Made by a program: the position numbers and the translations under genes
The notes under the pieces: model-generated
The model's database searches: none
Told to the model about the DNA's origin: nothing
The model's input: the letters and a program-made list of their open reading frames with translations, nothing else
Assembly (NCBI GenBank): GCA_030601485.1
Contig: JAUVTO010000016.1
Location: forward strand, 1 to 18,382
Direction: 5' to 3'
From: Desulfobacterales bacterium
GTDB taxonomy: Bacteria > Desulfobacterota > Desulfobacteria > Desulfobacterales > UBA11574
DNA: 18,382 nucleotides
Part shown: positions 1-8,604 of the stretch, one piece after another
How the letters are laid out: each line of letters starts with the position of its first letter
Position numbering within the stretch: position 1 is the stretch's first letter

Positions 1-1040
1 CGGGCGTCCTTTCTACTTGAAAGAACTTTTTCCCATATTCGTTTTAAATTGTCAATCTCCTCGATTTCACCCAGTGCCCAAATACAGCCACCACCCCCGG
101 CACCCGTGAATCGCGCACCACAGTTGTTTTTCACGGCAGAATCTGCAAGTTCTTCTCCAACATCATCAAAAACCTCCGGGGTCATCTTTCTCCTGATGGC
201 CACTTCCCTGTTCATTAAGACCGAAGCATCTTTAAAATTTAGTGCATGTAAAGCTTCAGCAAACTTTTGTGTGCATGCAACAATTTCAGCCCAAAGTTCA
301 CGATTTTTTCCTGCAAGAAACTGCCGAACCCATTTTTTGTTAATATCTTTTGACTCGTGTGGTACACCGCAGTATGCCAGCAGCAGGTGACGTTTAAGAT
401 CATTAAAAGATTTTTTCCTCACAATGACCTTTTTTCTAAAATACGGCTTTCCCACGCCTTCTTGCCAGATCCATGCAGTAACACCGCCATATACAGCTGC
501 AAGCTGATCCTGGAGTCCGCACGGAACGCCTGCTACGCTTGCTTCTAAGGCCTGGGCAAGCAGTGCAATCTGAATCCTGGAAAGCGGCGTTACACCCATT
601 TGCTCAAAAATATGTGAAAAGGCACCGACAAGCGCCACTGCCGCTGCGGATGATCCCCCTAAAGCACTGCGTGGCGGTGATGAAGAATTAATATCAATAT
701 GAACACCTTCAGGCCTGAAATAGGCCGCAATTGCAAACATCAGCCCCAGCGGATGATCAAAAGGAGATTCATCGAGATGATATTCTGCGCTGATAAAACC
801 TTTTGAAGAAATTTTTACCATACCTTTTTCGTAGGGAAGAAGTCGTACCCGGGTTCTCAAATCGATTGCCATGTTGACTGTACACGGGGAAAGGTACCTG
901 AGCGGATAATAAAACGTGCTGATATCCAGCGTCCCGCCCATATCGATCCTGCAAGGGGCCGATGCCTCAATTTGATGCGATTCAACGATGCTTTTAAAGG
1001 TGTGTGTTGCACGTTGCGTGTTGCGTGATAGGTCCTGCAT
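1..1040 (-). CDS. GHMP-family small-molecule kinase (C-terminus cut by window edge)
   Basis: The open frame reads off the left edge. About 346 codons are visible, so little is missing for this family (usually 300-400 aa). GHMP motif 1 appears as IEASAPCRIDMGGTLD (N-terminal strand), motif 2 as PPRSALGGSSAAAVALVGAF (the glycine/serine phosphate-binding loop) and motif 3 near the C-terminus as GARFTGAGGGGCIWALG. All three are intact, so an active ATP-dependent sugar or alcohol kinase is likely. Galactokinase, heptose-7-phosphate kinase or another sugar kinase are all possible and I cannot separate them. The ATG at 1040 is the only convenient start, but no strong ribosome-binding site precedes it. 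The first ~20 residues are encoded partly by a degenerate 7-bp repeat, so the native start may differ. It lies 75 nt downstream of recO on the same strand. Confidence 0.85.
   Translation of the reverse strand, partial: MQDLSRNTQRATHTFKSIVESHQIEASAPCRIDMGGTLDISTFYYPLRYLSPCTVNMAIDLRTRVRLLPYEKGMVKISSKGFISAEYHLDESPFDHPLGLMFAIAAYFRPEGVHIDINSSSPPRSALGGSSAAAVALVGAFSHIFEQMGVTPLSRIQIALLAQALEASVAGVPCGLQDQLAAVYGGVTAWIWQEGVGKPYFRKKVIVRKKSFNDLKRHLLLAYCGVPHESKDINKKWVRQFLAGKNRELWAEIVACTQKFAEALHALNFKDASVLMNREVAIRRKMTPEVFDDVGEELADSAVKNNCGARFTGAGGGGCIWALGEIEEIDNLKRIWEKVLSSRKDA
1001..1028. repeat. Degenerate 7-bp tandem repeat, four units (TGCGTGT type)
   Basis: Four heptamers follow each other: TGTGTGT, TGCACGT, TGCGTGT and TGCGTGA. 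The unit sequence is unrelated to the TGNCCTC array 35 bp away, but the period is the same. The array lies inside the N-terminal codons of the GHMP kinase if translation starts at 1040, where it encodes RNTQRATHT-like residues ahead of the first conserved motif. Confidence 0.65.
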
Positions 1041-1062
1041 TTCAATTCTGTCTTTTAATTTT

Positions 1063-1111
1063 TGCCCTCTGCCCCCTGTCCTCTGATTTCTGTCCTCTGT
1101 CCTCTGCCTTC
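1063..1111. repeat. Degenerate 7-bp tandem repeat, seven units (TGNCCTC type)
   Basis: Seven consecutive heptamers can be read directly: TGCCCTC, TGCCCCC, TGTCCTC, TGATTTC, TGTCCTC, TGTCCTC and TGCCTTC. They fill nearly the whole recO-to-kinase gap. A strict 7-bp period with substitutions but no indels is typical of short tandemly repeated repetitive sequences in some bacteria. No function is visible. If transcribed, the leader of the kinase would be purine-rich. Confidence 0.8.
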
Positions 1112-1114
1112 CGG

Positions 1115-1879
1115 TCATTCCCTTATCTGCCGTAAAAATTTCAAGCTACGAGGTTCTTTCCCTAAATGATAAGGCACAAATACCTCTAAAAACTCCAGAC
1201 CTTCCATTAAAGCCTGGGAAGCAAATCTGATTCGAACGGCCCTTGTTAAATCCCCCCCTTCAATCCACAAAAGATGTTTAATGGTTCCCTTTGAAAGAAA
1301 TATCTTCTGCAAGGCTCCGGAAGCACACCCGTCACATACAATCCCGCCCTTTGAAAGATCAAATTTAATCCTGGTTTCTTTCATCTTCTCCAGTTCAGCC
1401 TGGCAGATGCCGCACCGTTTTAAATTTGGACCCAGGCCGGCTATTGTCATAAATCTTATCTGAAACAGGATGGAAAGCGCTCCTTCGGATGTATGGTCCA
1501 GATCGAGTTCTCCCAGAACATACCGAAACAGGTGGAAAAGCTGCGCCTGTTTTTGACCTTTTTCCATCCATTGATTGATCAATTCAGCCCAGTAGCTGGC
1601 ATAAGCTGTTTTTATTATCTTGGACCTGATGTTGGGAAAAGCATGCTTTAATGTCGCTTCCTGAAGAACAGGCAGCCCTTTGCCTCGGCCGATACTGAAT
1701 ACCACGTCCAATACTGAAAAGAGCTCGAGGATGCCTGCAAATCGTTTTGTGCTTTTTTTGGCGGATTTTGCAATTGCCGAAATTTTACCTTTGTTTAAAG
1801 TAAAAAACGTAATAATTAGATCATAGTCTCCAAAATCGATCCGACGAAGCATGATGGCAGGCGTTGAAAAGCTTGACAT
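1115..1879 (-). CDS. recO: DNA repair protein RecO
   Basis: RecO works in the RecF pathway: it loads RecA on SSB-coated single-stranded DNA and anneals complementary strands. The 254-aa product has the family layout: an N-terminal OB-fold beginning STPAIMLRRIDFGDYDLI, a helical middle, and a zinc-finger pair CGIC (about residues 156-159) and CDGC (about 182-185). ATG 1879 was chosen because it puts the OB-fold start at the family position and lies 4 nt after the mgtE stop. A longer frame exists to 1936 but would use a TTG inside mgtE. No clear Shine-Dalgarno sequence precedes the ATG, which suggests translational coupling to mgtE. Length and both CxxC pairs are normal, so the gene looks intact. 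Confidence 0.93.
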   Translation of the reverse strand: MSSFSTPAIMLRRIDFGDYDLIITFFTLNKGKISAIAKSAKKSTKRFAGILELFSVLDVVFSIGRGKGLPVLQEATLKHAFPNIRSKIIKTAYASYWAELINQWMEKGQKQAQLFHLFRYVLGELDLDHTSEGALSILFQIRFMTIAGLGPNLKRCGICQAELEKMKETRIKFDLSKGGIVCDGCASGALQKIFLSKGTIKHLLWIEGGDLTRAVRIRFASQALMEGLEFLEVFVPYHLGKEPRSLKFLRQIRE

Positions 1880-1883
1880 CTCT

Positions 1884-3239
1884 TCATATACCAAGGAGTG
1901 TCGTAGCGATTTTAAAATAGAAGTAAACGCTGACAATATCTATGGCTGTGGTTACAAAGGGACCGGTTGCCACGGCAGGATCGACATTTATCCTTGCAAA
2001 TCCCATTGGCACCAAAGAACCTACCAGGGCAGCAACAGACATGGAACTGATCACGGCGAGTCCTACGGATATGGCAACCTGAAACGTACTGTATCGAAGC
2101 TGGGCCACCAAACCAACCAAAAACCCATAAACCACACCCAGTATAAAACCGATGGCAAGCTCCTTGAAGACTACTGACCAGGTATCTCTAATGTTAAGGC
2201 GCCCGGTTGCAAGACCCCGCACCACAATGGTGGAAGTCTGGGTGCCGATATTGCCGCCCATGCCCATGATGACCGGAATAAAGGCCGCAAGATATGCAAG
2301 CTTTTTTAAACTTCCTTCAAAGTGGCCTATAATAAAAAATGCAACGATGCCACCGATACAGCTCGCAAAAAGCCAAGGCAGACGAATCCTTGTGCTTCTA
2401 AAAACAGACTGTGTTTCGATAAACTCTTCGCCGCCCACACCAGCCATTTTTAAAATATCTTCCGTAGCCTCTTCTCTGATGATATCAATAACATCATCTA
2501 CCGTGACAATACCCACTAACTGGTTTGTGTCATCTACTACCGGTACCGCAAGAATATCATAACGAGCAACTATTTTTGCCACCTCTTCCTGGTCCATATC
2601 GGTCTTGACTGTAAAAACATCTGTTGTCATGAAATCTTTTAGCGGCGTCTCGGGAGAAACCACCACCAATTGCCTCAAAGAACTAACGCCTATTAATTTG
2701 CCATTTGAATCAACCACATAAAGATAAAACGGCATCTCCACATCCAGATGTTCTTTCTGAAGCGACTCGATGGCTTCCCTGGCAGTTGTATTTTCTCGCA
2801 AGGCAATAAAATCAGGAACCATGATGCCGCCGGCAGTATCATCTCCATAGTGAAGCAGACCTTTAACCTCTTCGGAACTCTCTTTTTTCATCCTTTCTAT
2901 AATGGCGTCAGACCGTTCCTCGGGCAGTCGTCCTAACAGGTCGGCCACATCATCGGTGGGCATTTGTTCAAAAATTTCTGCCATATCATCAAGTTCAATT
3001 CCTTCATTAAACACAAGAAAGGTATCTTCATCCAGTTCACTGAAGAGTATACCCTTTTGCTCGATCTCCTCTATCATTTCAAAGAGCTTATGCTGGTTGG
3101 GAATCGACAAAGAACGGAACACCAGAGACAAATCTGCTGCATGTGTCTTGCTAACAATCTTTCCAAGATGGGTTAAAGCATTCCGTCTCAGCAATCTCTT
3201 GATGCTATCGATCAGTATTTTAGTACGGTCACTTTGCAT
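1884..3239 (-). CDS. mgtE: Magnesium transporter MgtE
   Basis: This 451-aa protein has the standard MgtE architecture. A cytosolic helical N domain spans about residues 1-130, ending in YGDDTAGGIM (family YxedSAGxxM). Two CBS domains follow (about 140-255), then five predicted membrane helices from about 287 to the end. The pore signature MGGNIGTQT is at 327-335, and the last helix carries DPAVATGPFVTTAID (420-434) with the Mg-binding aspartate. In the family, cytosolic Mg2+ bound between the N and CBS domains closes the channel, so regulation is mainly allosteric. It starts 14 nt after the stop of the SurA-like gene and ends 4 nt before recO. No strong ribosome-binding site is seen before ATG 3239. 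Confidence 0.95.
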   Translation of the reverse strand: MQSDRTKILIDSIKRLLRRNALTHLGKIVSKTHAADLSLVFRSLSIPNQHKLFEMIEEIEQKGILFSELDEDTFLVFNEGIELDDMAEIFEQMPTDDVADLLGRLPEERSDAIIERMKKESSEEVKGLLHYGDDTAGGIMVPDFIALRENTTAREAIESLQKEHLDVEMPFYLYVVDSNGKLIGVSSLRQLVVVSPETPLKDFMTTDVFTVKTDMDQEEVAKIVARYDILAVPVVDDTNQLVGIVTVDDVIDIIREEATEDILKMAGVGGEEFIETQSVFRSTRIRLPWLFASCIGGIVAFFIIGHFEGSLKKLAYLAAFIPVIMGMGGNIGTQTSTIVVRGLATGRLNIRDTWSVVFKELAIGFILGVVYGFLVGLVAQLRYSTFQVAISVGLAVISSMSVAALVGSLVPMGFARINVDPAVATGPFVTTAIDIVSVYFYFKIATTLLGI

Positions 3240-3253
3240 ATGATAATATGAAA

Positions 3254-4255
3254 CTATTTGATAATTTTTATAACAGCCTGATTACGCAACTCTTCAAGCC
3301 ATGACTGAAATTTTTTTTCAATAATTTCATTAAAGAGTATTCTTTCAATCTCGGGTGATACCTCTTCCAGAGGCTTTCCTGAAGTTTTAACAATCTCTTT
3401 AACAAAAAAAATCTGAAATCCCTGGTCTGTATCAAGAACAGGGGTAAACTCACCGGCCTTCATCTCTTTTATGGCATTTTGCAACTGTGGAGAAAGCTCA
3501 TCAAGCCGGAACAAACCCAAATCACCGCCCTCAGCACCCAGAGATGATTCAGAATAGGTCCTGGCCATATTTTTAAAAGATTCCCCCGCTTTTAATTCTA
3601 TTAAAATCTCATCCATTCTGGCTTTAATCTTATCCTTCTCCGTTTCATCGGCAAATAGTGGAACTTTTATAATTATGTTGTAAAGATGATATTTCTTCTT
3701 TCCTCCATACTTATCTGGGTGGTTGTTGTAATAAAACGTTATGTCCTCTTTTGTAATCACAATCTTGGATCTCACTTTAAGGTTGATCAGCTTTGTCCTG
3801 AGTATCTGTTCCTTCATCCGTTCACGATATTCCTCCATTGTTAATCCTTCATTAGCCAATGTATGTCTTAGATCTTCATCCGTATAAAAATTTGTTTCTT
3901 TAATCCGTTCAATGGTTTGATCTATCTCTCGTTCATCTATTCTAATTTTTAAGCGTTCTATCTCCTGATCCTTAAGTTTTTGATCGATGAGTCGATTGAG
4001 CATATCCTCCCGCACCTTGAAGAGCATTTTATGTTCTTTGTCGGTTGAATAACCAAGTTTTCGGATTTTCTCTTCATACGGTTTAAATGATCGGTTCAGT
4101 TCGAAAAGGGTAATAATGTCGTCATTAACTACCGCTACAATTCGGTCAACAACTTCTGCGCTTTCCCCTTTAGCAGCAAAGGAAAATCCAAACACAGAAA
4201 AACAAGAAATATATATTATACAATAAACTAAACAGGCAAATCGTTTGTACATCAT
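3254..4255 (-). CDS. SurA-like periplasmic chaperone / parvulin peptidyl-prolyl isomerase
   Basis: The 333-aa product has an N-terminal signal peptide with a hydrophobic run FACLVYCIIYISCFSVFGF, and probably matures after the SFAA/ESA region. The mature start VVDRIVAVVNDDIITLFEL is the classic SurA opening. A helical SurA-N chaperone domain follows to about residue 180, then one parvulin domain at about 190-290 containing YSESSLGAEGGDLGLF and the closing GFQIFFVKE. E. coli SurA has two parvulin domains, so this is the shorter form. Its expected role is folding outer-membrane and secreted proteins in the periplasm. ATG 4255 (or 4252) was preferred to the upstream TTG at 4270. It is directly downstream of a second SurA-N-like gene, suggesting paired chaperones. 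Confidence 0.9.
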   Translation of the reverse strand: MMYKRFACLVYCIIYISCFSVFGFSFAAKGESAEVVDRIVAVVNDDIITLFELNRSFKPYEEKIRKLGYSTDKEHKMLFKVREDMLNRLIDQKLKDQEIERLKIRIDEREIDQTIERIKETNFYTDEDLRHTLANEGLTMEEYRERMKEQILRTKLINLKVRSKIVITKEDITFYYNNHPDKYGGKKKYHLYNIIIKVPLFADETEKDKIKARMDEILIELKAGESFKNMARTYSESSLGAEGGDLGLFRLDELSPQLQNAIKEMKAGEFTPVLDTDQGFQIFFVKEIVKTSGKPLEEVSPEIERILFNEIIEKKFQSWLEELRNQAVIKIIK

Positions 4256-4270
4256 TATAATAATCCGCAA

Positions 4271-4343
4271 GCCAGTTGGCTTCGCTCATCCCGCTATATA
4301 GCGGTATAGAATTTCCAAGATGCTGAATTCGGTTACGAACCGA
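4271..4343. repeat. Cluster of three short palindromes between the two chaperone genes
   Basis: Three dyads lie within 73 bp: GCCAGTTGGC at 4271-4280, the perfect 14-bp palindrome CCGCTATATAGCGG at 4291-4304, and TCGGTT-ACG-AACCGA at 4329-4343, which overlaps the stop codon of the upstream lipoprotein gene. None is followed by a U-tract on the transcribed strand, so these are not ordinary intrinsic terminators. They could be mRNA-stability or processing hairpins. Confidence 0.6.
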
Positions 4344-5025
4344 TGATTTTCTCCCACTGTGCTTTATTTACTTCAATGATATATTTTTTTTGAAGTTCTT
4401 TTATCCAAGGCTTATACGCTTCTTCGATCTTTTTTCTGCGTAAATTTTTTATCATGGTTTCATTTATATCTTTTGACACCTCTTTTATATCCGGTGTCAA
4501 CTCATCATTTTTGTGATGCGCTTCATAATACTTCGACACATCATCAGGTGTCACTACAATGTGATCACCCAACTCTTTGGCAACAACCTTTTCCATGAGC
4601 AAACGGGTCTCTAATCCCTTTTCCCATGACTGGTAAGGCACGGCATACTCGAGTAATATCTGATCGAATTCATTTTTGGGATAATCCCGTTTTATATCTT
4701 CAACAGCCTTTTTAACTTCTTCATCAGTAATCTTAATGCCGACATCTTTGGCCCTTTCCCGTAGAATCATCTCCTCGGTCATCTGTTTAACAAACCGCAT
4801 TTGAGCTTCTCTGACAGCCTCGGGTTGCTGCATTTCACTATGTGAGTAAAAGGCTTTGGCAATCTCAAAGGCCCTGTTGAAATCAAGAACGGTTATAACA
4901 CTGTCTCCGACCCGTATAAAATATTCATCACGGTGTTTAGATTCAGAATCGGCACACCCGGCCAAAGGGTAAATGATCGATAAAACTCCGATCAGAATCA
5001 TAAACCTGTTAAAATATTTTATCAT
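4333..5025 (-). CDS. SurA-N-domain lipoprotein lacking a visible parvulin domain
   Basis: Read from ATG 5025 this is a 230-aa lipoprotein: a short basic start, a hydrophobic helix and the lipobox LAGC with the lipidated cysteine at residue 24. The mature part contains a SurA/PpiC-type N domain (EMILRERAKDVGIKITDEEV and the following helices), then YYEAHHKND where a parvulin domain normally begins. Instead the chain goes straight into a charged C-terminal helix (IEEAYKPWIKELQKKY). It therefore probably acts as a membrane-tethered holdase without isomerase activity. An in-frame ATG at 5079 overlaps the mfd stop and would put 18 residues before the signal peptide, so 5025 is preferred. Neither start has a clear ribosome-binding site. 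It lies between mfd and the SurA-like gene. Confidence 0.8.
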   Translation of the reverse strand: MIKYFNRFMILIGVLSIIYPLAGCADSESKHRDEYFIRVGDSVITVLDFNRAFEIAKAFYSHSEMQQPEAVREAQMRFVKQMTEEMILRERAKDVGIKITDEEVKKAVEDIKRDYPKNEFDQILLEYAVPYQSWEKGLETRLLMEKVVAKELGDHIVVTPDDVSKYYEAHHKNDELTPDIKEVSKDINETMIKNLRRKKIEEAYKPWIKELQKKYIIEVNKAQWEKIIGS

Positions 5026-5062
5026 CGAAAAAGGGTTGGTTTTAGTGCCAAAATCACATAAA

Positions 5063-8000
5063 TTATTGATCGTTAACATGTTGCATGATTTGTTTCAAGA
5101 TATTTTTAGTCTGAGTCAATAGACCGGCTCTATTTGTTTTTGAAAGTCCGGCTTTTAGCATATGGTCTCTGGTGAACTCGAATCGCCCACCTTCGGAAAC
5201 AATCATATCGAGTATTCCTGCGGGATTTTTTTGGTGAGCTTCCGAAAAATAAAGGGAAAGCTGCGATCCTCGCAGATCAAGCCGTTTCACGCCCGCCTTT
5301 ATAGCCAATACCCTGAGCATGATTTTTAAAAGTAGATTTGAAGCCTCAACCGGTAAGGCGCCGAAGCGATCCACCAACTCTATTTTAAAATCAGCAATCT
5401 CATCTACTTCTGTTATCCTGGTCATACGACGGTATGCTGAAAGACGCTGGTCGATATCCTGTATATATGATTCGGGTATTGAAGCAGGCAGAGCAATGTT
5501 AATTTCCGGTTCCAGACGTTCTTGAATCTTTTCCCCTTTCAGTTCTGCCATTGAGTTCTCCATCAGTTTGAGAAACATATCATAACCGACTGCGGCAATA
5601 TGACCGGACTGGGAAGCTCCCAGAATTGTCCCTCCTCCTCTGATTTGCAAATCACTCATTGCAATTTGAAAGCCGGAGCCAAGATCACTGTGCTCCATCA
5701 ACACCTTCAGGCGCTTTCTGGCATCTTTACTCAATGTGCTTTCGTTGGGTATAAAAAGATAGGCATAGGCCTGTTCATCAAAACGTCCCACACGACCCCG
5801 TAATTGATAAATTTGAGCCAGTCCGAATCTATCCGCCCGATTGATTAATATTGTGTTGGCTGAAGAGATATCAAGACCTGACTCTATGATAGAGGTACAC
5901 ACCAATAAATCTATCTCTTTGTTCATGAAGCGAATCATTACCTGCTCCAGCACATCATCATCCAGACGACCGTGGGCTACATCAAGCCTGACCCCGGGCA
6001 CCAGTTCCCGCAAATGTTTTGCCATGGCCCATATGCTGTGAATGTTGTTATGAACAAAGAATATTTGGCCGTTTCTGTTTAACTCATTGAGTATGGCTTC
6101 TGAAATAACAGCATCATCTATTTCAGAAATATATGTGATAATAGATTTGCGATGTTCCGGCGGAGTCGAAATTACACTGATGTCACGTATCCCCATCAAA
6201 GACATGTGGAGCGTTCTTGGGATCGGAGTAGCGGTTAAGGCAAGAACATCCATGGTGCTTCTTATTTTTTTCAGATTCTCCTTATGTTTGACGCCGAAAC
6301 GCTGCTCTTCGTCAAGCACGAGAAGTCCCAGGTCTTTAAATGCCACATCTTTCTGAAGCAGCCGGTGAGTGCCAATGACAATATCTATGTTTCCTGCTTT
6401 AAGATCACCGATAATCTTACGCTGCTCGCGCATAGACCGGAATCTGTTCAAACACGCAACATTAACCGGGTAGCGCTCAAAACGGTCGGAAAACGTAGCA
6501 AAATGTTGTTCTGCAAGCACCGTGGTCGGCACAAGTACGGCAACCTGTTTGCCGTCACTGACGGCCATAAGCGATGCGCGCAGAGCGACCTCGGTCTTAC
6601 CATATCCCACATCACCACATACCAGTCTGTCCATGGAAACAGATGCTTTCATATCATTAAGAACGTCTTCAATGGCATTAAGTTGGTCTGATGTCTCCTC
6701 GTAAGGAAAACCGGCTTCAAAATCGAAAAAATCGGTATCTACTTCTCTGAAAGCATGGCCATGCTTAACCTTACGCTCGGCGTAAAGTTTCAAGAGTTCC
6801 CCGGCGATCTTCTCCGCCGATTTTTTTACCCTGGCTTTGATCCGATCCCATGATTTGCCGCCCATTTTATCAAGAACAGGCTCGATATCATCCACCCCTA
6901 TGTATTTCTGAACCATGCTCATGCGATCTACAGGCAGGTAGAGTTTGTCATCATCTTTATAGACAATCAAAAGAAAATCATTGCTCGACCCGTTCAGTCT
7001 CAATTTTACCAGACCGTTATACTGCCCTATTCCGTGTTCAACGTGAACAACAAGGTCCCCCTTTTTTAAATCTTCGAATGCAAGGAGCTCAGTTCGAACC
7101 TTTTGCATCTGTTTTATTCTACGGCGATGTCTTGACCCAAATATTTCATAATCCGTAATGATAGCCAGAGATTCAGCAGGCCATACAAAACCTGAAGAAA
7201 CCTCGCCCGTGCACACATATGCCTGGTTTTCGCCTGGTTTAACATCATGGAAACCATCAATAAACCTAAGGTGGATACCATATGGGGCCAAAAGTGATTT
7301 CAGTCTGTCGGCCTGGGCTCTGGTTTTGCAAACCAGAAGTGTTGCACATCCGGATTGTTTTTGATCATTGATCCAGTTTGCAAGCGGCGAAAAAAGAGCT
7401 TTTTCTCTACAACGCCTCAGCTCCAGGCTGATATCCATGTTGTCTTTAACGATAAAATTAAATGCTCGGGAGGGCTGCCCGTTATAAAGAAAGCCTTTTG
7501 AAACGGATAGCTGTTTAACCGTCAGCAGCTTTTTATGCTTAAAGATTTTTTGGGTATCTGACCACTTTAGATAAAGTCTATCCGGCTCAACACATAGCCT
7601 GGAATCCTTGCACGCGGAAACAAAACAATTTGACGCTTGCTCTCGCGATTGATCAGCAGCTCTTTCCAGTTCAGCCGGTTCTGTCAGAATAAAAAGCGCA
7701 TCGTTGGGCATATAATCAAAGAACGTGTGAAGATCCGGATAAATGAGTGGAATCAGGCTTTCAATCCCGGGAAACACACGCTCATTCCTGATCTGATCAA
7801 TCAGGCTTCTGACCTTTGTTACCGGGAGTTCCAACCGGGATGCCTGCTCCCGTATCCGTCCGATGATCTGATCAATACATTCCATCTTTAAAACAGCCTC
7901 CCGGGCCGGTAGTATAACTGCTTCCTGAATATTTTTGATTGTCCTCTGGTTTGCGGCCGAGAAGAACCTCAGAGATTCCACAGTATCTCCGAACAATTCG

Positions 8001-8578
8001 ATTCTGAGCGGATCTGAATAAAGTGGTGAAAAAACGTCCAGGATACCGCCCCTTACACAAAAATCTCCGGGTTCCTCAGCTATTGCCGATCGAACATAGC
8101 CGCCTGAAATCAGTTTCTCGACCAATAGATCTCGATCGATTTCTTCTCCCGCCATAATAAGTTCGGCATAATCACATAGTTCCTGCTTTGGGATGATCCG
8201 TTGCAGCAAAGCCACTACTGTTGTAACCACAATTTGCGGGGCATCCTCCATTATAAAACGGTAAAGAGATCTGATCCGCCTGGCTGCTGTTTCGTTGTGA
8301 TAGGAAAGGTGCTGAAAAGGTAAAATATTATACGGCGGAAAATAAACCGGTAAGGGATTGTTTTTCCCTGAAAAAAATCTCAGATCTTCCAAATACTTTT
8401 CCGCATCTTTTGTTGAAGGAACGATCACAACAACAGACGCTCTGCGCGCCATGGTTAACCTGGACACAAAATATGCCCGCTCAGACCCGGACAGTCCCAT
8501 ACAATCAATGCGATAATCCCTGCCAGGAATTATATCAATCAAAGGTCCAGGTGATATTTTTACTTGATTTTGATTCAT
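5063..8578 (-). CDS. mfd: Transcription-repair coupling factor Mfd
   Basis: Mfd recognises RNA polymerase stalled at DNA lesions, pushes it off with its translocase, and recruits UvrA. The 1171-aa product has the full family layout: an N-terminal UvrB-like region, the RNA-polymerase-interaction (CarD-like) domain around 505-580 with GDLVVHVEHGIGQY, and RecG-like helicase lobes with Walker A GDVGYGKTE at about 655-663 and DEEQ at about 756-759. Further on are TATPIPRTLHMSLMG, motif VI region RGRVGRFDEQAYAYLF and a C-terminal TRCF domain. Length is normal (E. coli 1148) and every helicase motif is present. ATG 8578 was chosen over the TTG at 8584. It faces a tRNA gene 26 bp away on the other strand, so its promoter must overlap that gene. 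No ribosome-binding site is obvious. Confidence 0.97.
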   Translation of the reverse strand: MNQNQVKISPGPLIDIIPGRDYRIDCMGLSGSERAYFVSRLTMARRASVVVIVPSTKDAEKYLEDLRFFSGKNNPLPVYFPPYNILPFQHLSYHNETAARRIRSLYRFIMEDAPQIVVTTVVALLQRIIPKQELCDYAELIMAGEEIDRDLLVEKLISGGYVRSAIAEEPGDFCVRGGILDVFSPLYSDPLRIELFGDTVESLRFFSAANQRTIKNIQEAVILPAREAVLKMECIDQIIGRIREQASRLELPVTKVRSLIDQIRNERVFPGIESLIPLIYPDLHTFFDYMPNDALFILTEPAELERAADQSREQASNCFVSACKDSRLCVEPDRLYLKWSDTQKIFKHKKLLTVKQLSVSKGFLYNGQPSRAFNFIVKDNMDISLELRRCREKALFSPLANWINDQKQSGCATLLVCKTRAQADRLKSLLAPYGIHLRFIDGFHDVKPGENQAYVCTGEVSSGFVWPAESLAIITDYEIFGSRHRRRIKQMQKVRTELLAFEDLKKGDLVVHVEHGIGQYNGLVKLRLNGSSNDFLLIVYKDDDKLYLPVDRMSMVQKYIGVDDIEPVLDKMGGKSWDRIKARVKKSAEKIAGELLKLYAERKVKHGHAFREVDTDFFDFEAGFPYEETSDQLNAIEDVLNDMKASVSMDRLVCGDVGYGKTEVALRASLMAVSDGKQVAVLVPTTVLAEQHFATFSDRFERYPVNVACLNRFRSMREQRKIIGDLKAGNIDIVIGTHRLLQKDVAFKDLGLLVLDEEQRFGVKHKENLKKIRSTMDVLALTATPIPRTLHMSLMGIRDISVISTPPEHRKSIITYISEIDDAVISEAILNELNRNGQIFFVHNNIHSIWAMAKHLRELVPGVRLDVAHGRLDDDVLEQVMIRFMNKEIDLLVCTSIIESGLDISSANTILINRADRFGLAQIYQLRGRVGRFDEQAYAYLFIPNESTLSKDARKRLKVLMEHSDLGSGFQIAMSDLQIRGGGTILGASQSGHIAAVGYDMFLKLMENSMAELKGEKIQERLEPEINIALPASIPESYIQDIDQRLSAYRRMTRITEVDEIADFKIELVDRFGALPVEASNLLLKIMLRVLAIKAGVKRLDLRGSQLSLYFSEAHQKNPAGILDMIVSEGGRFEFTRDHMLKAGLSKTNRAGLLTQTKNILKQIMQHVNDQ

Positions 8579-8592
8579 AAACAAAGTAGTTG
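8564..8592 (+). promoter_or_regulatory. Possible sigma-70-type promoter of the tRNA-Thr gene
   Basis: TTGATT (8564-8569) and TAGTTG (8587-8592) are separated by 17 bp. A start near 8599 would give a tRNA leader of only a few nucleotides, as usual for single tRNAs. The -10 box is a weak match. The element lies over the first codons of mfd on the opposite strand. Confidence 0.35.
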
Positions 8593-8604
8593 TCTTTTTA
8601 CTGT

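Noticed and set aside
1001..1111. Possible CRISPR array
   Set aside because: The repeats are 7-bp direct tandem units without spacers, and no cas genes are present.
6284..6691. 135-codon plus-strand ORF (and several smaller ones) inside mfd
   Set aside because: Antisense shadow of a fully conserved helicase region. No independent coding evidence.
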